From Lautropia sp. (GTDB lineage: Bacteria; Pseudomonadota; Gammaproteobacteria; Burkholderiales; Burkholderiaceae_E): DNA of 64,000 nucleotides. The stretch covers positions 88,780 to 152,779 of the forward strand of contig JAUNKF010000005.1 in the NCBI GenBank assembly GCA_030532895.1. Direction: 5' to 3'. The position numbers and the translations under genes are program-made. The first letter of the stretch is position 1. Each line of letters begins with the position of its first letter. The notes under the pieces were generated by a model. That model worked only from the letters and a program-made list of their open reading frames with translations, was not told the origin of the DNA and made no database searches. This document shows positions 16,216 to 24,948 of the stretch, in pieces.

Positions 16216-17181
16216 TCAGGAAGGGTGATTGACGTGGGTGTCTTTCATCAACGCCTTGATGCGTTTTCTGGTCATGGCGATGCGATGATCCCGAATCCGT
16301 TGTGAAAACAGGCGTTGCTTCTCTTCCCTGGCTGCCTCTGATCGTGTCGGCCAGCCCGCGTGGTTGTGGGCGGTGGCCATGTCGACGAGCGGCGCCGGTG
16401 CTTTGGCATGTTGCTGCAACAGCTCTCCTCGAAGACGCTTGACCTCACGCTCGGCTGCTGCCCAGGTCAACCGGGTGTCGTGCAGTGCGTTCTCCAGCGC
16501 CGTGACCGCAGCCTGCAGCCTGTCGCAGTTCGTATGGCTTTGCTCGCAGGCTTGCCGCCAGTAGGTGCATTCATCCTCCCATCGACGCAGCAAGCGGGCG
16601 CGTTCGCGACTGAGGGCCAGTTCTCGCGCCAGGCGCTGCTTCATCATCGTGTGCACCGATTCGCGAATCCGCGCCTCGACCTCTGCTTGATCGGTAGATG
16701 CTTGCGCCTTCATGGACGGGGCGGCCGTGGTTGGATGAGGTGGCATCGTCAGCGTTCTCCGTGGGGTGCCCGTTGCGCTTGCCGTTGTCCGATGGGCGGT
16801 GGCATGGGCCGGGGCTGGTAAGCAGGGCATGGCCACGGCATTCCCCTGGCCATCGGATGGGGGCGTCTGCTGCCGGGCGATGATCGCCTTCAGCTGTTCG
16901 ATTCGGCGGGCCTGATAAGCGAGTCGGCTGGCTTGTTCGGCGGCCTGATCCTCAGCCAGCAGTCGGCATTCTTCCAGCTGCTCCTGTTGCTGGCGTTGGT
17001 GCGCATCCCAGAGCCGGAAGACCAGCTTTCGACGACGGCTGGCTTGCATCAGCCAAGCCAGGGCAAAGCCGGCGAGCAGGACGAAACCGAGCAGTAGCCA
17101 ATAGGCACCTTGCTCGATCCACTCGGGAAACCTCAACAATAAGAGCGCCAGATCTTCCGACAAAGCCGATTCCGCCATCAC
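16216..17181 (-). CDS. Membrane-anchored coiled-coil protein, unknown function
   Basis: A 321-residue protein I do not recognise. One transmembrane helix near the N-terminus (WLLLGFVLLAGFALAWLMQ, about residues 28-46) is followed by a basic stop-transfer SRRRK and a long, charged, Gln-, Glu- and Arg-rich region likely to form coiled coils (about 50-105 and 165-265), separated by a Pro/Thr/Ala-rich linker. The end is strongly basic. The layout suggests a cytoplasmic scaffold tethered to the membrane. It lies downstream of a diguanylate cyclase on the same strand, with about 240 AT-rich bases between them, which probably hold its promoter. Confidence 0.65.
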   Translation of the reverse strand: MMAESALSEDLALLLLRFPEWIEQGAYWLLLGFVLLAGFALAWLMQASRRRKLVFRLWDAHQRQQQEQLEECRLLAEDQAAEQASRLAYQARRIEQLKAIIARQQTPPSDGQGNAVAMPCLPAPAHATAHRTTASATGTPRRTLTMPPHPTTAAPSMKAQASTDQAEVEARIRESVHTMMKQRLARELALSRERARLLRRWEDECTYWRQACEQSHTNCDRLQAAVTALENALHDTRLTWAAAEREVKRLRGELLQQHAKAPAPLVDMATAHNHAGWPTRSEAAREEKQRLFSQRIRDHRIAMTRKRIKALMKDTHVNHPS

Positions 17182-17422
17182 CGTAGCGAGCCATCATCCA
17201 GGTTCCCGGTCGTTGGCTGCCCCGATGAGGCGATGCGCCTGGCCGGGAGATGGCTGGCTCATCTGACAAGTTTGCCAAATTTTGGTGATGAAAAATCGAA
17301 AATTTTTTCTTCGAGATACAATTGGTTGCCAGAAAGATACGTTCAGGGCGTGCTTGTCCGCCGAAATTCACCGCTTCTGTGGCGCCCATCAAACCAGCCC
17401 TTGAACAAAACGCTGTTTCAGG

Positions 17423-19303
17423 TCAGAGCACCGTGACAGCCAGGGTCACCCGATTGCGGCCTGCGCCTTTGGAGGCGTAGAGTGCCCGGTCACTCACGTT
17501 GATCAGCCCATCCGGATCCGAGGCATGCTCGGGGTAGGCTGCCACGCCGATCGAGACGCTGACGGCCGAGCCGCCCACCGTCTCCACCCGTTCCTGCACA
17601 CGCCGGCGGATTTCGTCAGCACGACGCTTGGCGGATGTGCCGTTCAGGCCGGGCATCAGGATCAGGAACTCCTCGCCGCCCCAACGACAGACGATGTCGC
17701 CGGCACGGGCGTTCTGCGTCAGCACGTCCGAGACCTCGCGCAGCACTCGGTCTCCCGCTTCATGCCCGTAGCGGTCGTTGATGCGCTTGAAGTGGTCGAT
17801 GTCGACCATTTGCAGGGCCAGTGGAGAGCGGGCACGGCTGGCGCGTTCGAACTCGATGGCCAGCTGCTCATTGAAATAGCGGCGGTTGAAGAGGTTCGTG
17901 AGCGGATCCCGCAGCGATTGCTGCTCCAGTGTCTGGCGCAGCGAAAGGTTGGCCAGGAACTGGGCCACACTCGCCGAAAACAGCCGCTGAATCTTCTGGT
18001 CGGTGGCGGTGCGTTCGGTGTTGGCGTGGATGAAGGTCTGATCGCTGCGCAGGCTGATCATGCCCGTGGCCTGCCCATTGGCGAACATCGGCATGCAGCA
18101 GCTGTGCCGGTTGGGGCCGATGCTCAGGTGATGACAGCGCAGCCCCAGCTGGTTCTCGTTGTGCGGATACGCTTGATTCTGCCGCAGCCCCCAGCACTCG
18201 CTCAGGTGCAGCGAATCGGCGCTTTCGCCTTGAAGCCCCCAAGAGCCGAGCAGGCGGAAATTGGATTGTGCCGGTTCCGTGACATAGATCGAGCCGGAGT
18301 CGGCATTGAAGAGCTTGATGGCGAACTCGCCCGCCACACGGGCGGCCTCGGCCGGTGTCGTGCAGGCTTGCAGCATGTCGTTCATGTCCTGCAGGATGCC
18401 ATAGGCGCGTGACTGCGCCTGGCTTGCGTCCAGCGTGGCGGCCAGCCGCTCGGCGGTTTCACGGTAGGCTTTGGTGCGGCCTTGCACCTGCTCCTCCAGC
18501 TCGGCTGCGAGCTTGCGCAGTTGCTCCTGCACCTTCATCTGGTCGCTCAGGTCGGTGATGACGCTCAGGCTGCTACCACTTTCGGCGCCGCGGGCCAGTG
18601 GTGTGCTGGAAATCTGCACGGCCACCAGATTGCCGTCCGGACGTAGCAGGTGGCACAGCATGCGCACGGCTTCGCCCCGTTGCTGACGCTGCAGCATGCT
18701 GATGATGGCCGGGCGCTCCTCTTCGGGTACCAGCTCCAGCAGCGCACGGCCTTTCAGCTGTTCGGCCTTCGTGCCCAGCATGTCGGCCAGTCGCGGGTTG
18801 GCAAAGCTGATGCGCCCGATCCGGTCGAGGATCCAGATCCCTTCGGCCACGGTATCCATCAGGAGACGGTAACGGGCTTCTGAAAGCGCGATCACTTCAT
18901 TGGCATGCCGGATCCGTTCGATCTCGGCCGAGAGCATCTGGTTCTTCTGTTCCAGGATGGTGCGCGGCGGCAGTGAGGCCATCCGCCGGCCGATGGGGAT
19001 CAGCAGGGCCAGCAGCACCGTGGCGCCAGCCACACTCGCCGCCCGTACCGGCCACAACAGTGCACTGTGTGCCGGCCCGACGGCTACGGCCAGGGCTTCG
19101 AGCAGATAGCTGAGGCAGACCAGACCGACGAAACCTGCTGCCTTCCACAGCAGCTGCCGGCCGGGCTCACGCTTTTGCCGGCGGCTGTAGCTGATGAGCA
19201 GCAGCGTGCCGATGAAGAGCGCTGCTGCCAGCAGCAGGCTGACGGCCACGAACAGCAGGGACAGGGGAGGTTCGAAGAAACGGGAGCTGGGCATGCCGGT
19301 CAC
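17423..19303 (-). CDS. Diguanylate cyclase with membrane anchor, PAS, GAF and GGDEF domains
   Basis: A 626-residue signalling protein that should make cyclic di-GMP. Order: two N-terminal transmembrane segments (about 12-38 and 50-105), a PAS domain (RYLLMDTVAEGIWILDRIGRI from about 145), a coiled linker, a GAF-like domain (about 300-440) and a C-terminal GGDEF domain. The active site is GGEEF in RWGGEEFLILMPG, and an inhibitory I-site RxxD (RAGD) lies five residues before it, so product inhibition is expected. No EAL domain is present. It lies just before the exopolysaccharide locus; c-di-GMP commonly regulates such loci, but a direct link is inference. Confidence 0.92.
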   Translation of the reverse strand: MTGMPSSRFFEPPLSLLFVAVSLLLAAALFIGTLLLISYSRRQKREPGRQLLWKAAGFVGLVCLSYLLEALAVAVGPAHSALLWPVRAASVAGATVLLALLIPIGRRMASLPPRTILEQKNQMLSAEIERIRHANEVIALSEARYRLLMDTVAEGIWILDRIGRISFANPRLADMLGTKAEQLKGRALLELVPEEERPAIISMLQRQQRGEAVRMLCHLLRPDGNLVAVQISSTPLARGAESGSSLSVITDLSDQMKVQEQLRKLAAELEEQVQGRTKAYRETAERLAATLDASQAQSRAYGILQDMNDMLQACTTPAEAARVAGEFAIKLFNADSGSIYVTEPAQSNFRLLGSWGLQGESADSLHLSECWGLRQNQAYPHNENQLGLRCHHLSIGPNRHSCCMPMFANGQATGMISLRSDQTFIHANTERTATDQKIQRLFSASVAQFLANLSLRQTLEQQSLRDPLTNLFNRRYFNEQLAIEFERASRARSPLALQMVDIDHFKRINDRYGHEAGDRVLREVSDVLTQNARAGDIVCRWGGEEFLILMPGLNGTSAKRRADEIRRRVQERVETVGGSAVSVSIGVAAYPEHASDPDGLINVSDRALYASKGAGRNRVTLAVTVL

Positions 19304-19478
19304 AAGGCGTAATGCAAAATGACGGGGAGATCCGACAAACGGTTGACGGTCACCATACTATCGGCAGATGGCGCCTGATGGCCGCAAACCACTTGTCCGC
19401 CCGACGGTCGGCGTCTCTCGGGGGTTGGGCGTGTTGCTATAAAGAGACACCTGTTTCTTTTTCGTAAATATCCATCAT

Positions 19479-20498
19479 TCAGGCATGTTCGATGTACCAG
19501 GGCAGTGCCACACGAAGCCCCTGCTCAAGGGTGTGCGTGGGCTGGTAACCGATGCACGCGTGACTATGGCTGATGTCGGCGAGCGAGTGGCGGACATCGC
19601 CGGGGCGGAAGTCGCGAAACACCGGCGCCGGCATCGACAGCCCTGGTTTGCGCTCAAGAATCAGCTGGCGCAACAGCGCTTCGAGTTGCAGCAGGGTGGT
19701 CCGTTGGCTGGCTGCCACGTTGAAGACCTGTGAGGTGCCTGCATCGGCCTCGGCCAGCGTCAGCGCCGCGCGGATGTTGGCCTGGACGACGTTGTCGATG
19801 TAGCAGAAGTCACGGCTGGTTTCGCCATCGCCATTGATCTGCACGGCTTCACCACGCAGCAGGGCGGCAATCCAGCGGGGAATGACGGCAGCGTAAGAAC
19901 CATCGGCATCCTGGCGGGCGCCGAAGACATTGAAATAACGCATGCCGGCGGTACGGATGCCATAACTGCGGGCATAGACGGCGGCAAACAGTTCATTGGC
20001 CGCTTTGGTGGCCGCGTAGGGCGACAGTACCGACCCTGTGACCGGCTCGACCTTGGGCAGCGCCGGGTGGTCGCCATAAACCGAGCTGGATGAGGCGTAG
20101 ACGAAAGACTTCACATTGGCGAGTCGGGCTGCGTCCAGTATTTCCATGAACCCGGTCACATTGGCCTGGTACGTGACGAGCGGGGTTTTCATGGAGCGGG
20201 GTACCGAGCCGAGTGCCGCCTGGTGCAGCACGTAATCGACGCCCTCCATGATGCGTGTGCAGAAAGCGCGATCGCAGATGGTGCCTTCCTCGAAGTGAAG
20301 TCCCGACTGACCAGCGGCGCGCGTTGATGCCATGATGGCATCGATGTTGCTGAGCTTGCCGGTGGAGAAGTCATCGATCGCGATGACCGACTGACCCGCC
20401 AGCGCGAGCGATTCGGCCAGGTGGGAGCCGATGAAACCTGCTGCACCGGTGACCAGCCAGCGCGCTTGCCGGCCCGCTAATAAGGGAGTGACATCCAT
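19479..20498 (-). CDS. tviC: NAD-dependent epimerase, TviC/WbpP type (UDP-GlcNAc(A) 4-epimerase)
   Basis: A 339-residue extended short-chain dehydrogenase. The Rossmann motif TGAAGFIGSHLAE (residues 17-29), catalytic SSSSVYGD and YAATK (YxxxK), and RYFNVFGARQDADGSYAAV match the WbpP/TviC group, which interconverts UDP-GlcNAc(A) and UDP-GalNAc(A) at C4. Together with the TviB-like dehydrogenase at 23450 it would make UDP-GalNAcA, a precursor for the polysaccharide. It is divergent from the rest of the left arm of the locus. Confidence 0.88.
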   Translation of the reverse strand: MDVTPLLAGRQARWLVTGAAGFIGSHLAESLALAGQSVIAIDDFSTGKLSNIDAIMASTRAAGQSGLHFEEGTICDRAFCTRIMEGVDYVLHQAALGSVPRSMKTPLVTYQANVTGFMEILDAARLANVKSFVYASSSSVYGDHPALPKVEPVTGSVLSPYAATKAANELFAAVYARSYGIRTAGMRYFNVFGARQDADGSYAAVIPRWIAALLRGEAVQINGDGETSRDFCYIDNVVQANIRAALTLAEADAGTSQVFNVAASQRTTLLQLEALLRQLILERKPGLSMPAPVFRDFRPGDVRHSLADISHSHACIGYQPTHTLEQGLRVALPWYIEHA

Positions 20499-20851
20499 GA
20501 CGATTTGTGAACTTTGTGTTTCTGACGGAAACCTGCCGTCAGGGCAAAGCTGAGGGTGACGGCTGGCAGGAAATGGCTAGGATACGTGAGGAAGTTCATA
20601 TCGCCTATGCGTGGCCGATGTACGTTCGCTTCTAATTTGCCGTATAAGTTTCAAATCGTTGCAAGCGTCCAGGTTTGCGGCGGTCATACTTCGCAGACGG
20701 CCTGATCATGCTGCGTTAATCTGTGTGGGTCATGGCTTTGCCCATGTCGTTCATCATCAGGTTTGAAGGCGCTTCGGCGCCTTGTGAATCAAACCCGCTC
20801 ATCGGTTCTTCGTGCCGATGACCGGATAGAAGTGCTGATTTGTATCGTCCC
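20499..20851. other. Divergent intergenic region opening the polysaccharide locus
   Basis: About 350 bases without a gene between divergent tviC and the membrane protein gene at 20852. It should carry both promoters. The only clear structure is the bipartite hairpin at 20760-20795. An AT-rich stretch lies at about 20620-20660. Confidence 0.5.
20760..20795 (+). promoter_or_regulatory. Bipartite hairpin in the 5' leader of the left polysaccharide operon
   Basis: GGTTTGA (20760-20766) pairs with TCAAACC (20789-20795), and inside it AGGCGC (20767-20772) pairs with GCGCCT (20777-20782) across a TTCG tetraloop; a TGTGAA bulge lies on the 3' side. There is no T run after it, so it is not an ordinary terminator. 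It ends 56 bases before the start codon and may be a leader RNA element. Confidence 0.5.
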
Positions 20852-21943
20852 ATGCCGACCTCCGCTTTTGCTTCCCTGTTGATTGCCTTTGTTGCCGCGG
20901 CTGGCGCGGTGCCGCTCTTGCGAGACATCCTGCGAGGCAAGCCAAGTGCACGTTCTGCCGGTGGTTGGGCCATGTCGCTGGGGGTCTTGATCGCCGCCTT
21001 TTATTCTGATCCCTGGCCGGCCTCGGATCACGGTCTGGTATTCGGGGCGGTGTCGCTGCTGGTGGCCGGGCTGTGGCTGGATCACCGACCGATTCAGCCG
21101 CCCCGCACCGGCGTGCGACGTGTGTTTGAAATCGTGGCCACCCTGGTGGCAGCCGTTTTCCTGTTCGGCTATCTGGATCAGGATCGTGTCACCTGGTCGG
21201 TGGGCTTCATGATGCTCACAGTGCTCAGCCTGATGCTGCCGGTCGCGACAGCCTCGCTGGCGCGGCTGCCAACGGCCACACCGGCTTTGCCCGCCTCCAT
21301 GGTGCTCGTACAGCTCCTGTTGCTGTTGGCTTTCGGGGCACTCAATGCCGCCGGTGGCACGCGCTATTCGCTCTACCATGAATTTGCCATCGTTGCCGTA
21401 CCGGTGATGGGTGCGTTGATGGGCTGTCTGATCTACCTGTCGAGCATGCCGTGGCGTCCGCAGGCCGGTATCGCCATCGGTGCGGGTGGCTTGCTGGGGT
21501 TGGGATTGCTGGTCTCCTGGGGCATTCTGCGGCTTGGCTCGATCACGGCCGAAGTCCGTGGGGGGACGACAGCCCTCTTGTGGCTGGTGGCCGTGCCTGT
21601 ACTCGAACTGGTTCGAGAGTGGTTGTTGGTGCGAGGCATGGCTTGGCTGGCCGGCTCACGCTGGCTCCGTGGCACCAGCTGGGCAGGTGTTCGACAGGCC
21701 TTGCCAGTCCTGTCGCAAATGCATTACTCGGCCGCTGCGCTCGTCGTCATCCAAACCCTGTTTGGCCTCACGGGGATTGCCTTGTGCCGCCTGCAGGCTT
21801 CCGGCTATCTGATGACCCTTCTGCTGCTGCTGGTCGGCATTGCTTACATGGTATTGCCGGTGCTAGTCTCCAAGGCCAGACGCTCGACCAGCAGCCGGCT
21901 GCTTCAGGGCATTTTCCCGCGTCATGGGGATGATCGGGTCTGA
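20852..21943 (+). CDS. Multi-pass membrane protein of the polysaccharide locus, WecA-like layout without catalytic motifs
   Basis: A 363-residue protein with 10-11 hydrophobic helices. The beginning (RDILRGKPSARSAGGWAMSLG, then LLVAGLWLDHRP) recalls MraY/WecA polyprenyl-phosphate sugar transferases, which have RxxH-PxxGG and a DD motif, but the family's later NxxNxxDGxDG loop is replaced by CLIYLSSMPWR and the paired aspartates by LDH. It may be a degenerate paralogue or a different membrane protein. I chose ATG 20852 over a TTG four codons earlier. It precedes the glycosylphosphotransferase gene, so an accessory role in chain initiation is an inference. Confidence 0.55.
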   Translation: MPTSAFASLLIAFVAAAGAVPLLRDILRGKPSARSAGGWAMSLGVLIAAFYSDPWPASDHGLVFGAVSLLVAGLWLDHRPIQPPRTGVRRVFEIVATLVAAVFLFGYLDQDRVTWSVGFMMLTVLSLMLPVATASLARLPTATPALPASMVLVQLLLLLAFGALNAAGGTRYSLYHEFAIVAVPVMGALMGCLIYLSSMPWRPQAGIAIGAGGLLGLGLLVSWGILRLGSITAEVRGGTTALLWLVAVPVLELVREWLLVRGMAWLAGSRWLRGTSWAGVRQALPVLSQMHYSAAALVVIQTLFGLTGIALCRLQASGYLMTLLLLLVGIAYMVLPVLVSKARRSTSSRLLQGIFPRHGDDRV

Positions 21944-22093
21944 GGCAGGCTCAACCGCGTCGCTTGCCGGGCGCCCGCCTGCTTGTGCTTCGTGCCACCG
22001 GGCGTTGTCCCCTTCTCAACTTCTCTTCAGCCCTGTTCGTGAGCACTGCACCCGATCCCCGTGGTTCGGGGTGCTCCGGGTCAGGGATCTGCC

Positions 22094-23431
22094 ATGCGCG
22101 CTCTGATTCATTATTTCCGTGTTCATTTTGCTGCGCTGCCGTTGATTGATGCGCTGGTGCTCATCCAGTCGATGGTGTTGGGCTATGAAATCCGGTTGTT
22201 GTCGGATGATCTGGTGCTCTCGACCCTGCATGGGCTGCTGTTCGCCTGCACGATGCTGCTGACGATGACGGCCTTTGGCCTGTATGGCGGTCAGCAGGAT
22301 GAGCCGTTTCGCGCGATCGTGCAGAAAGTGTTTGCCTCGTATCTGGTGACGCTGCTGATCCTGACGGTGGTCTTTTACGTGTTTCCCAGCTCGTCGGTCG
22401 GGCGCGGCGTGTTTGCCATTGCGTCGGTCTTTGCCCTGTTGGGATTGCTGATCGTCCGTTATCTGGCCTACCGGCTGGGGTTGTCCCAGCGTCGTGGGCG
22501 CCGTGTCCTGGTTTTGGGTCAAGGCGAGGAAGCGGATCTGGTGCTGCAGACCTTGAAAGCGAATAACCTGCGTTCGGCACAGGTGGTGGCGCAGGTTGCC
22601 GTCAGCGAGTTGCCGCCGTCGCTTTTGAAAACGGCGCGTGAGCATCGTGCCACCCACATTGTGGTGGCAGCCCACGAGCGCCGAGGGGGGCAGATTCCGT
22701 TGAATCAGCTCTTCGAGTGCAAGCTGGCCGGCATCCCGGTGTTGGATCTGCTCAGCTTTTATGAGCAGGAGCTGGGGCTGATCCGGTTACGCTATCTCCG
22801 TACCGGTTGGCTGGTGTATGGGGATGGTTTTGATCAGGGGCCGGGGCGGGCCATCATCAAGCGTCTCTTCGACCTGTGTGTGGCCTCGGTTCTGTTGTTG
22901 CTGGCCGCGCCGGTGATGTTGTTGACGGCGTTGGCGATCTTGATCGAAACCGGTCGGCCGATCTTTTTCCGGCAGGAGCGGGTCTGTGCGCCGGGAGAGT
23001 CCTTCAACATCCTGAAGTTCCGTTCGATGGTGCAGGATGCCGAGAAGGACGGTAAACCTCGTTGGGCGGTGGTGGGGGATGACCGCATCACCAGGGTGGG
23101 GCGTTTCATCCGCGCGACCCGGATTGACGAGTTGCCACAGTTGATCAATGTGCTGAAAGGTGAAATGAGCTTCGTTGGCCCCAGGCCCGAGAGACCCTAT
23201 TTCGTCGAACAATTGATTCAGCAGGTACCATATTACGATATCCGGCATTATGTGAAGCCTGGGATCACCGGCTGGGCGCAGGTTCGGATGGATTACGGTG
23301 CCTCTGTCGAAGAAGCGATGGAGAAGCTCGAATACGATCTTTTTTACGTCAAGAATCACTCTTTGTTTCTGGATTGCATGGTTTTATTTGAGACCATACA
23401 GGTAGTCCTTCGGAAGAAGGGTGCTCGTTGA
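22094..23431 (+). CDS. Exopolysaccharide polyprenyl glycosylphosphotransferase, TIGR03013/EpsB type (XrtA-associated)
   Basis: A 445-residue membrane enzyme that starts the repeat unit by moving a sugar-1-phosphate onto undecaprenyl phosphate. Four N-terminal helices, a nucleotide-binding-like middle (RRVLVLGQGEEADLVLQTLK) and a fifth helix (VLLLLAAPVMLLTALAIL) lead into the catalytic bacterial sugar transferase domain: RQERVCAPGESFNILKFRSM, RIDELPQLINVLKGEMSFVG, PRPERPYF, and KPGITGWAQV. The lack of a long N-terminal extension and the 'MRALIHYFRVHF' start resemble the TIGR03013 family found with XrtA systems. ATG 22094 fits this start. Confidence 0.9.
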   Translation: MRALIHYFRVHFAALPLIDALVLIQSMVLGYEIRLLSDDLVLSTLHGLLFACTMLLTMTAFGLYGGQQDEPFRAIVQKVFASYLVTLLILTVVFYVFPSSSVGRGVFAIASVFALLGLLIVRYLAYRLGLSQRRGRRVLVLGQGEEADLVLQTLKANNLRSAQVVAQVAVSELPPSLLKTAREHRATHIVVAAHERRGGQIPLNQLFECKLAGIPVLDLLSFYEQELGLIRLRYLRTGWLVYGDGFDQGPGRAIIKRLFDLCVASVLLLLAAPVMLLTALAILIETGRPIFFRQERVCAPGESFNILKFRSMVQDAEKDGKPRWAVVGDDRITRVGRFIRATRIDELPQLINVLKGEMSFVGPRPERPYFVEQLIQQVPYYDIRHYVKPGITGWAQVRMDYGASVEEAMEKLEYDLFYVKNHSLFLDCMVLFETIQVVLRKKGAR

Positions 23432-23449
23432 CTTACTCTTGGATAGACA

Positions 23450-24730
23450 ATGACGACGGTTGCAGTAGTTGGTTTGGGGTATGTTGGCCTTCCTTTGGCC
23501 ATCGAGTTTGGCAAGCATTTCGACACGATTGGTTTTGATGTGGCCGCAGACAAAGTGGCGCGGTTGCAACAGCACAACGACGTGACGGGTGAAGTCGAGC
23601 CGGCGGATTTCAAGGCAGCGGCCAAGCTGCGGATGACGGCAGACCCCAAGGAGCTGGCCAAGGCCGACACGATCATTGTTGCGGTTCCCACCCCGATCGA
23701 TGCAGCTCGGCTGCCTGATTTCTCGCCGTTGATTGGCGCCAGCAAGCTGGTGGGTGCCAACATGAAACGGGGTGCCACGGTTGTGTATGAGTCCACCGTA
23801 TACCCCGGTGCCACCGAGGAGGTGTGCATTCCTGTGCTCGAAGAACAATCGGGCATGACCTGGAAGAAAGATTTCCGTGTCGGTTATTCGCCCGAGCGGA
23901 TCAATCCGGGTGACAAGGAGCATCGGTTGCCCACGATCGTGAAGGTCGTCTCGGGGGATGATGAAGACACGCTGGAGCAGGTGGCCAAGCTCTACGAGAA
24001 GGTGATCACCGCCGGCGTGCATCGTGCCAGCAGCATCAAGGTGGCCGAGGCGGCCAAGGTCATCGAGAACACGCAGCGAGACCTGAACATCGCACTGATG
24101 AACGAGCTGGCGATCGTCTTCGATCGCTTGGGAATCGACACGCTGGAAGTCCTGAAGGCAGCTGGCTCCAAATGGAATTTCCTGCCTTTCCGTCCTGGTC
24201 TGGTCGGTGGGCATTGCATCGGGGTCGATCCCTACTACCTCACCCACAAGGCCGAGATGGTCGGCTACCACCCGCAGGTGATTCTGGCCGGCCGTCGGAT
24301 CAACGATGGCATGGGCAAGTTCATTGCCGAGCAGACCGTCAAGATGATTTCCCGTCAGGGCTTGCTGGCATCGGGTCAGACCGTGGTGGTGCTGGGCCTG
24401 ACCTTCAAGGAGGATGTGCCCGATCTGCGCAACTCGAAGGTCATCGATGTGGTGCGTGAGCTGGAAGCCTATGGGGCGAAGGTGCTGGTGCATGATCCGG
24501 TGGCCGACAAGGATGATGCACGTCATGAGTATGGCGTCGAACTGGTCGAGTGGGATGACTTGCCTCAGGCAGCGGCGATGATCGCAGCCGTCTCGCACAA
24601 GGCGTTCCTGGATCAGGGCCTGGACAAGCTGCTCGGCAAGCTGGTCGATGGCGGTGCCTTCATCGACGTGAAGAGTGCCTGGAATGCGGCAGAGGTCGAG
24701 AAGGCTGGCAAGGCCGTCTGGCGTCTGTAA
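23450..24730 (+). CDS. tviB: UDP-N-acetyl-D-glucosamine/galactosamine 6-dehydrogenase, TviB/WbpA type
   Basis: A 426-residue nucleotide-sugar dehydrogenase oxidising C6 of UDP-GlcNAc (or GalNAc) to the uronic acid. The NAD motif VVGLGYVGLPLA (residues 6-17), ESTVYPGATEEVC, and the catalytic cysteine in GGHCIGVDPYYLTHKA (about 250-265), plus the C-terminal VLGLTFKEDVPDLRNSKVID, match the Vi antigen TviB group. It lies 18 bases after the glycosylphosphotransferase gene. A strong terminator (24888) follows about 160 bases downstream, after a palindromic repeat. Confidence 0.93.
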   Translation: MTTVAVVGLGYVGLPLAIEFGKHFDTIGFDVAADKVARLQQHNDVTGEVEPADFKAAAKLRMTADPKELAKADTIIVAVPTPIDAARLPDFSPLIGASKLVGANMKRGATVVYESTVYPGATEEVCIPVLEEQSGMTWKKDFRVGYSPERINPGDKEHRLPTIVKVVSGDDEDTLEQVAKLYEKVITAGVHRASSIKVAEAAKVIENTQRDLNIALMNELAIVFDRLGIDTLEVLKAAGSKWNFLPFRPGLVGGHCIGVDPYYLTHKAEMVGYHPQVILAGRRINDGMGKFIAEQTVKMISRQGLLASGQTVVVLGLTFKEDVPDLRNSKVIDVVRELEAYGAKVLVHDPVADKDDARHEYGVELVEWDDLPQAAAMIAAVSHKAFLDQGLDKLLGKLVDGGAFIDVKSAWNAAEVEKAGKAVWRL

Positions 24731-24736
24731 GCCGCC

Positions 24737-24808
24737 GGCGCGTGGCCGTGGTGCGCACGCATTGCTGAGTCGTCCCAGGGCAAGCCCTGGGGGCATGTCA
24801 CACGCGCC
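24737..24808. repeat. Palindromic intergenic element after tviB
   Basis: GGCGCGTG (24737-24744) and CACGCGCC (24801-24808) are inverted repeats enclosing CCCAGGG/CCCTGGG (24774-24780 with 24785-24791). It resembles the dispersed repeat family only in having GCATGTCACACGCG at its right side, so membership is uncertain. Confidence 0.45.
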
Positions 24809-24887
24809 AAGGTGGTCGGCCTGACTTTTTCATCAAGGGTGTGTCATGCTCCCTTCATGATGAAAGCGGCTTGCATGCAGAATCTGA

Positions 24888-24915
24888 GGTGCCCCTTCGT
24901 GGGCACCTTTTTGTT
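24888..24915 (+). terminator. Intrinsic terminator after tviB
   Basis: GGTGCCC (24888-24894) pairs with GGGCACC (24901-24907) across CTTCGT, followed by TTTTTGTTT. This closes the 20852-24730 transcription unit and leaves the two hydrolases to be transcribed separately. Confidence 0.8.
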
Positions 24916-24948
24916 TGCCGCTTCGTTTCTCGACATGGAATGCTTGAT

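Noticed and set aside
23384-24796. Long minus-strand open frame of about 470 codons opposite the UDP-sugar dehydrogenase gene
   Set aside because: It is antisense to a gene with all catalytic motifs, is rich in His, Arg and Gln and has no recognisable domain.
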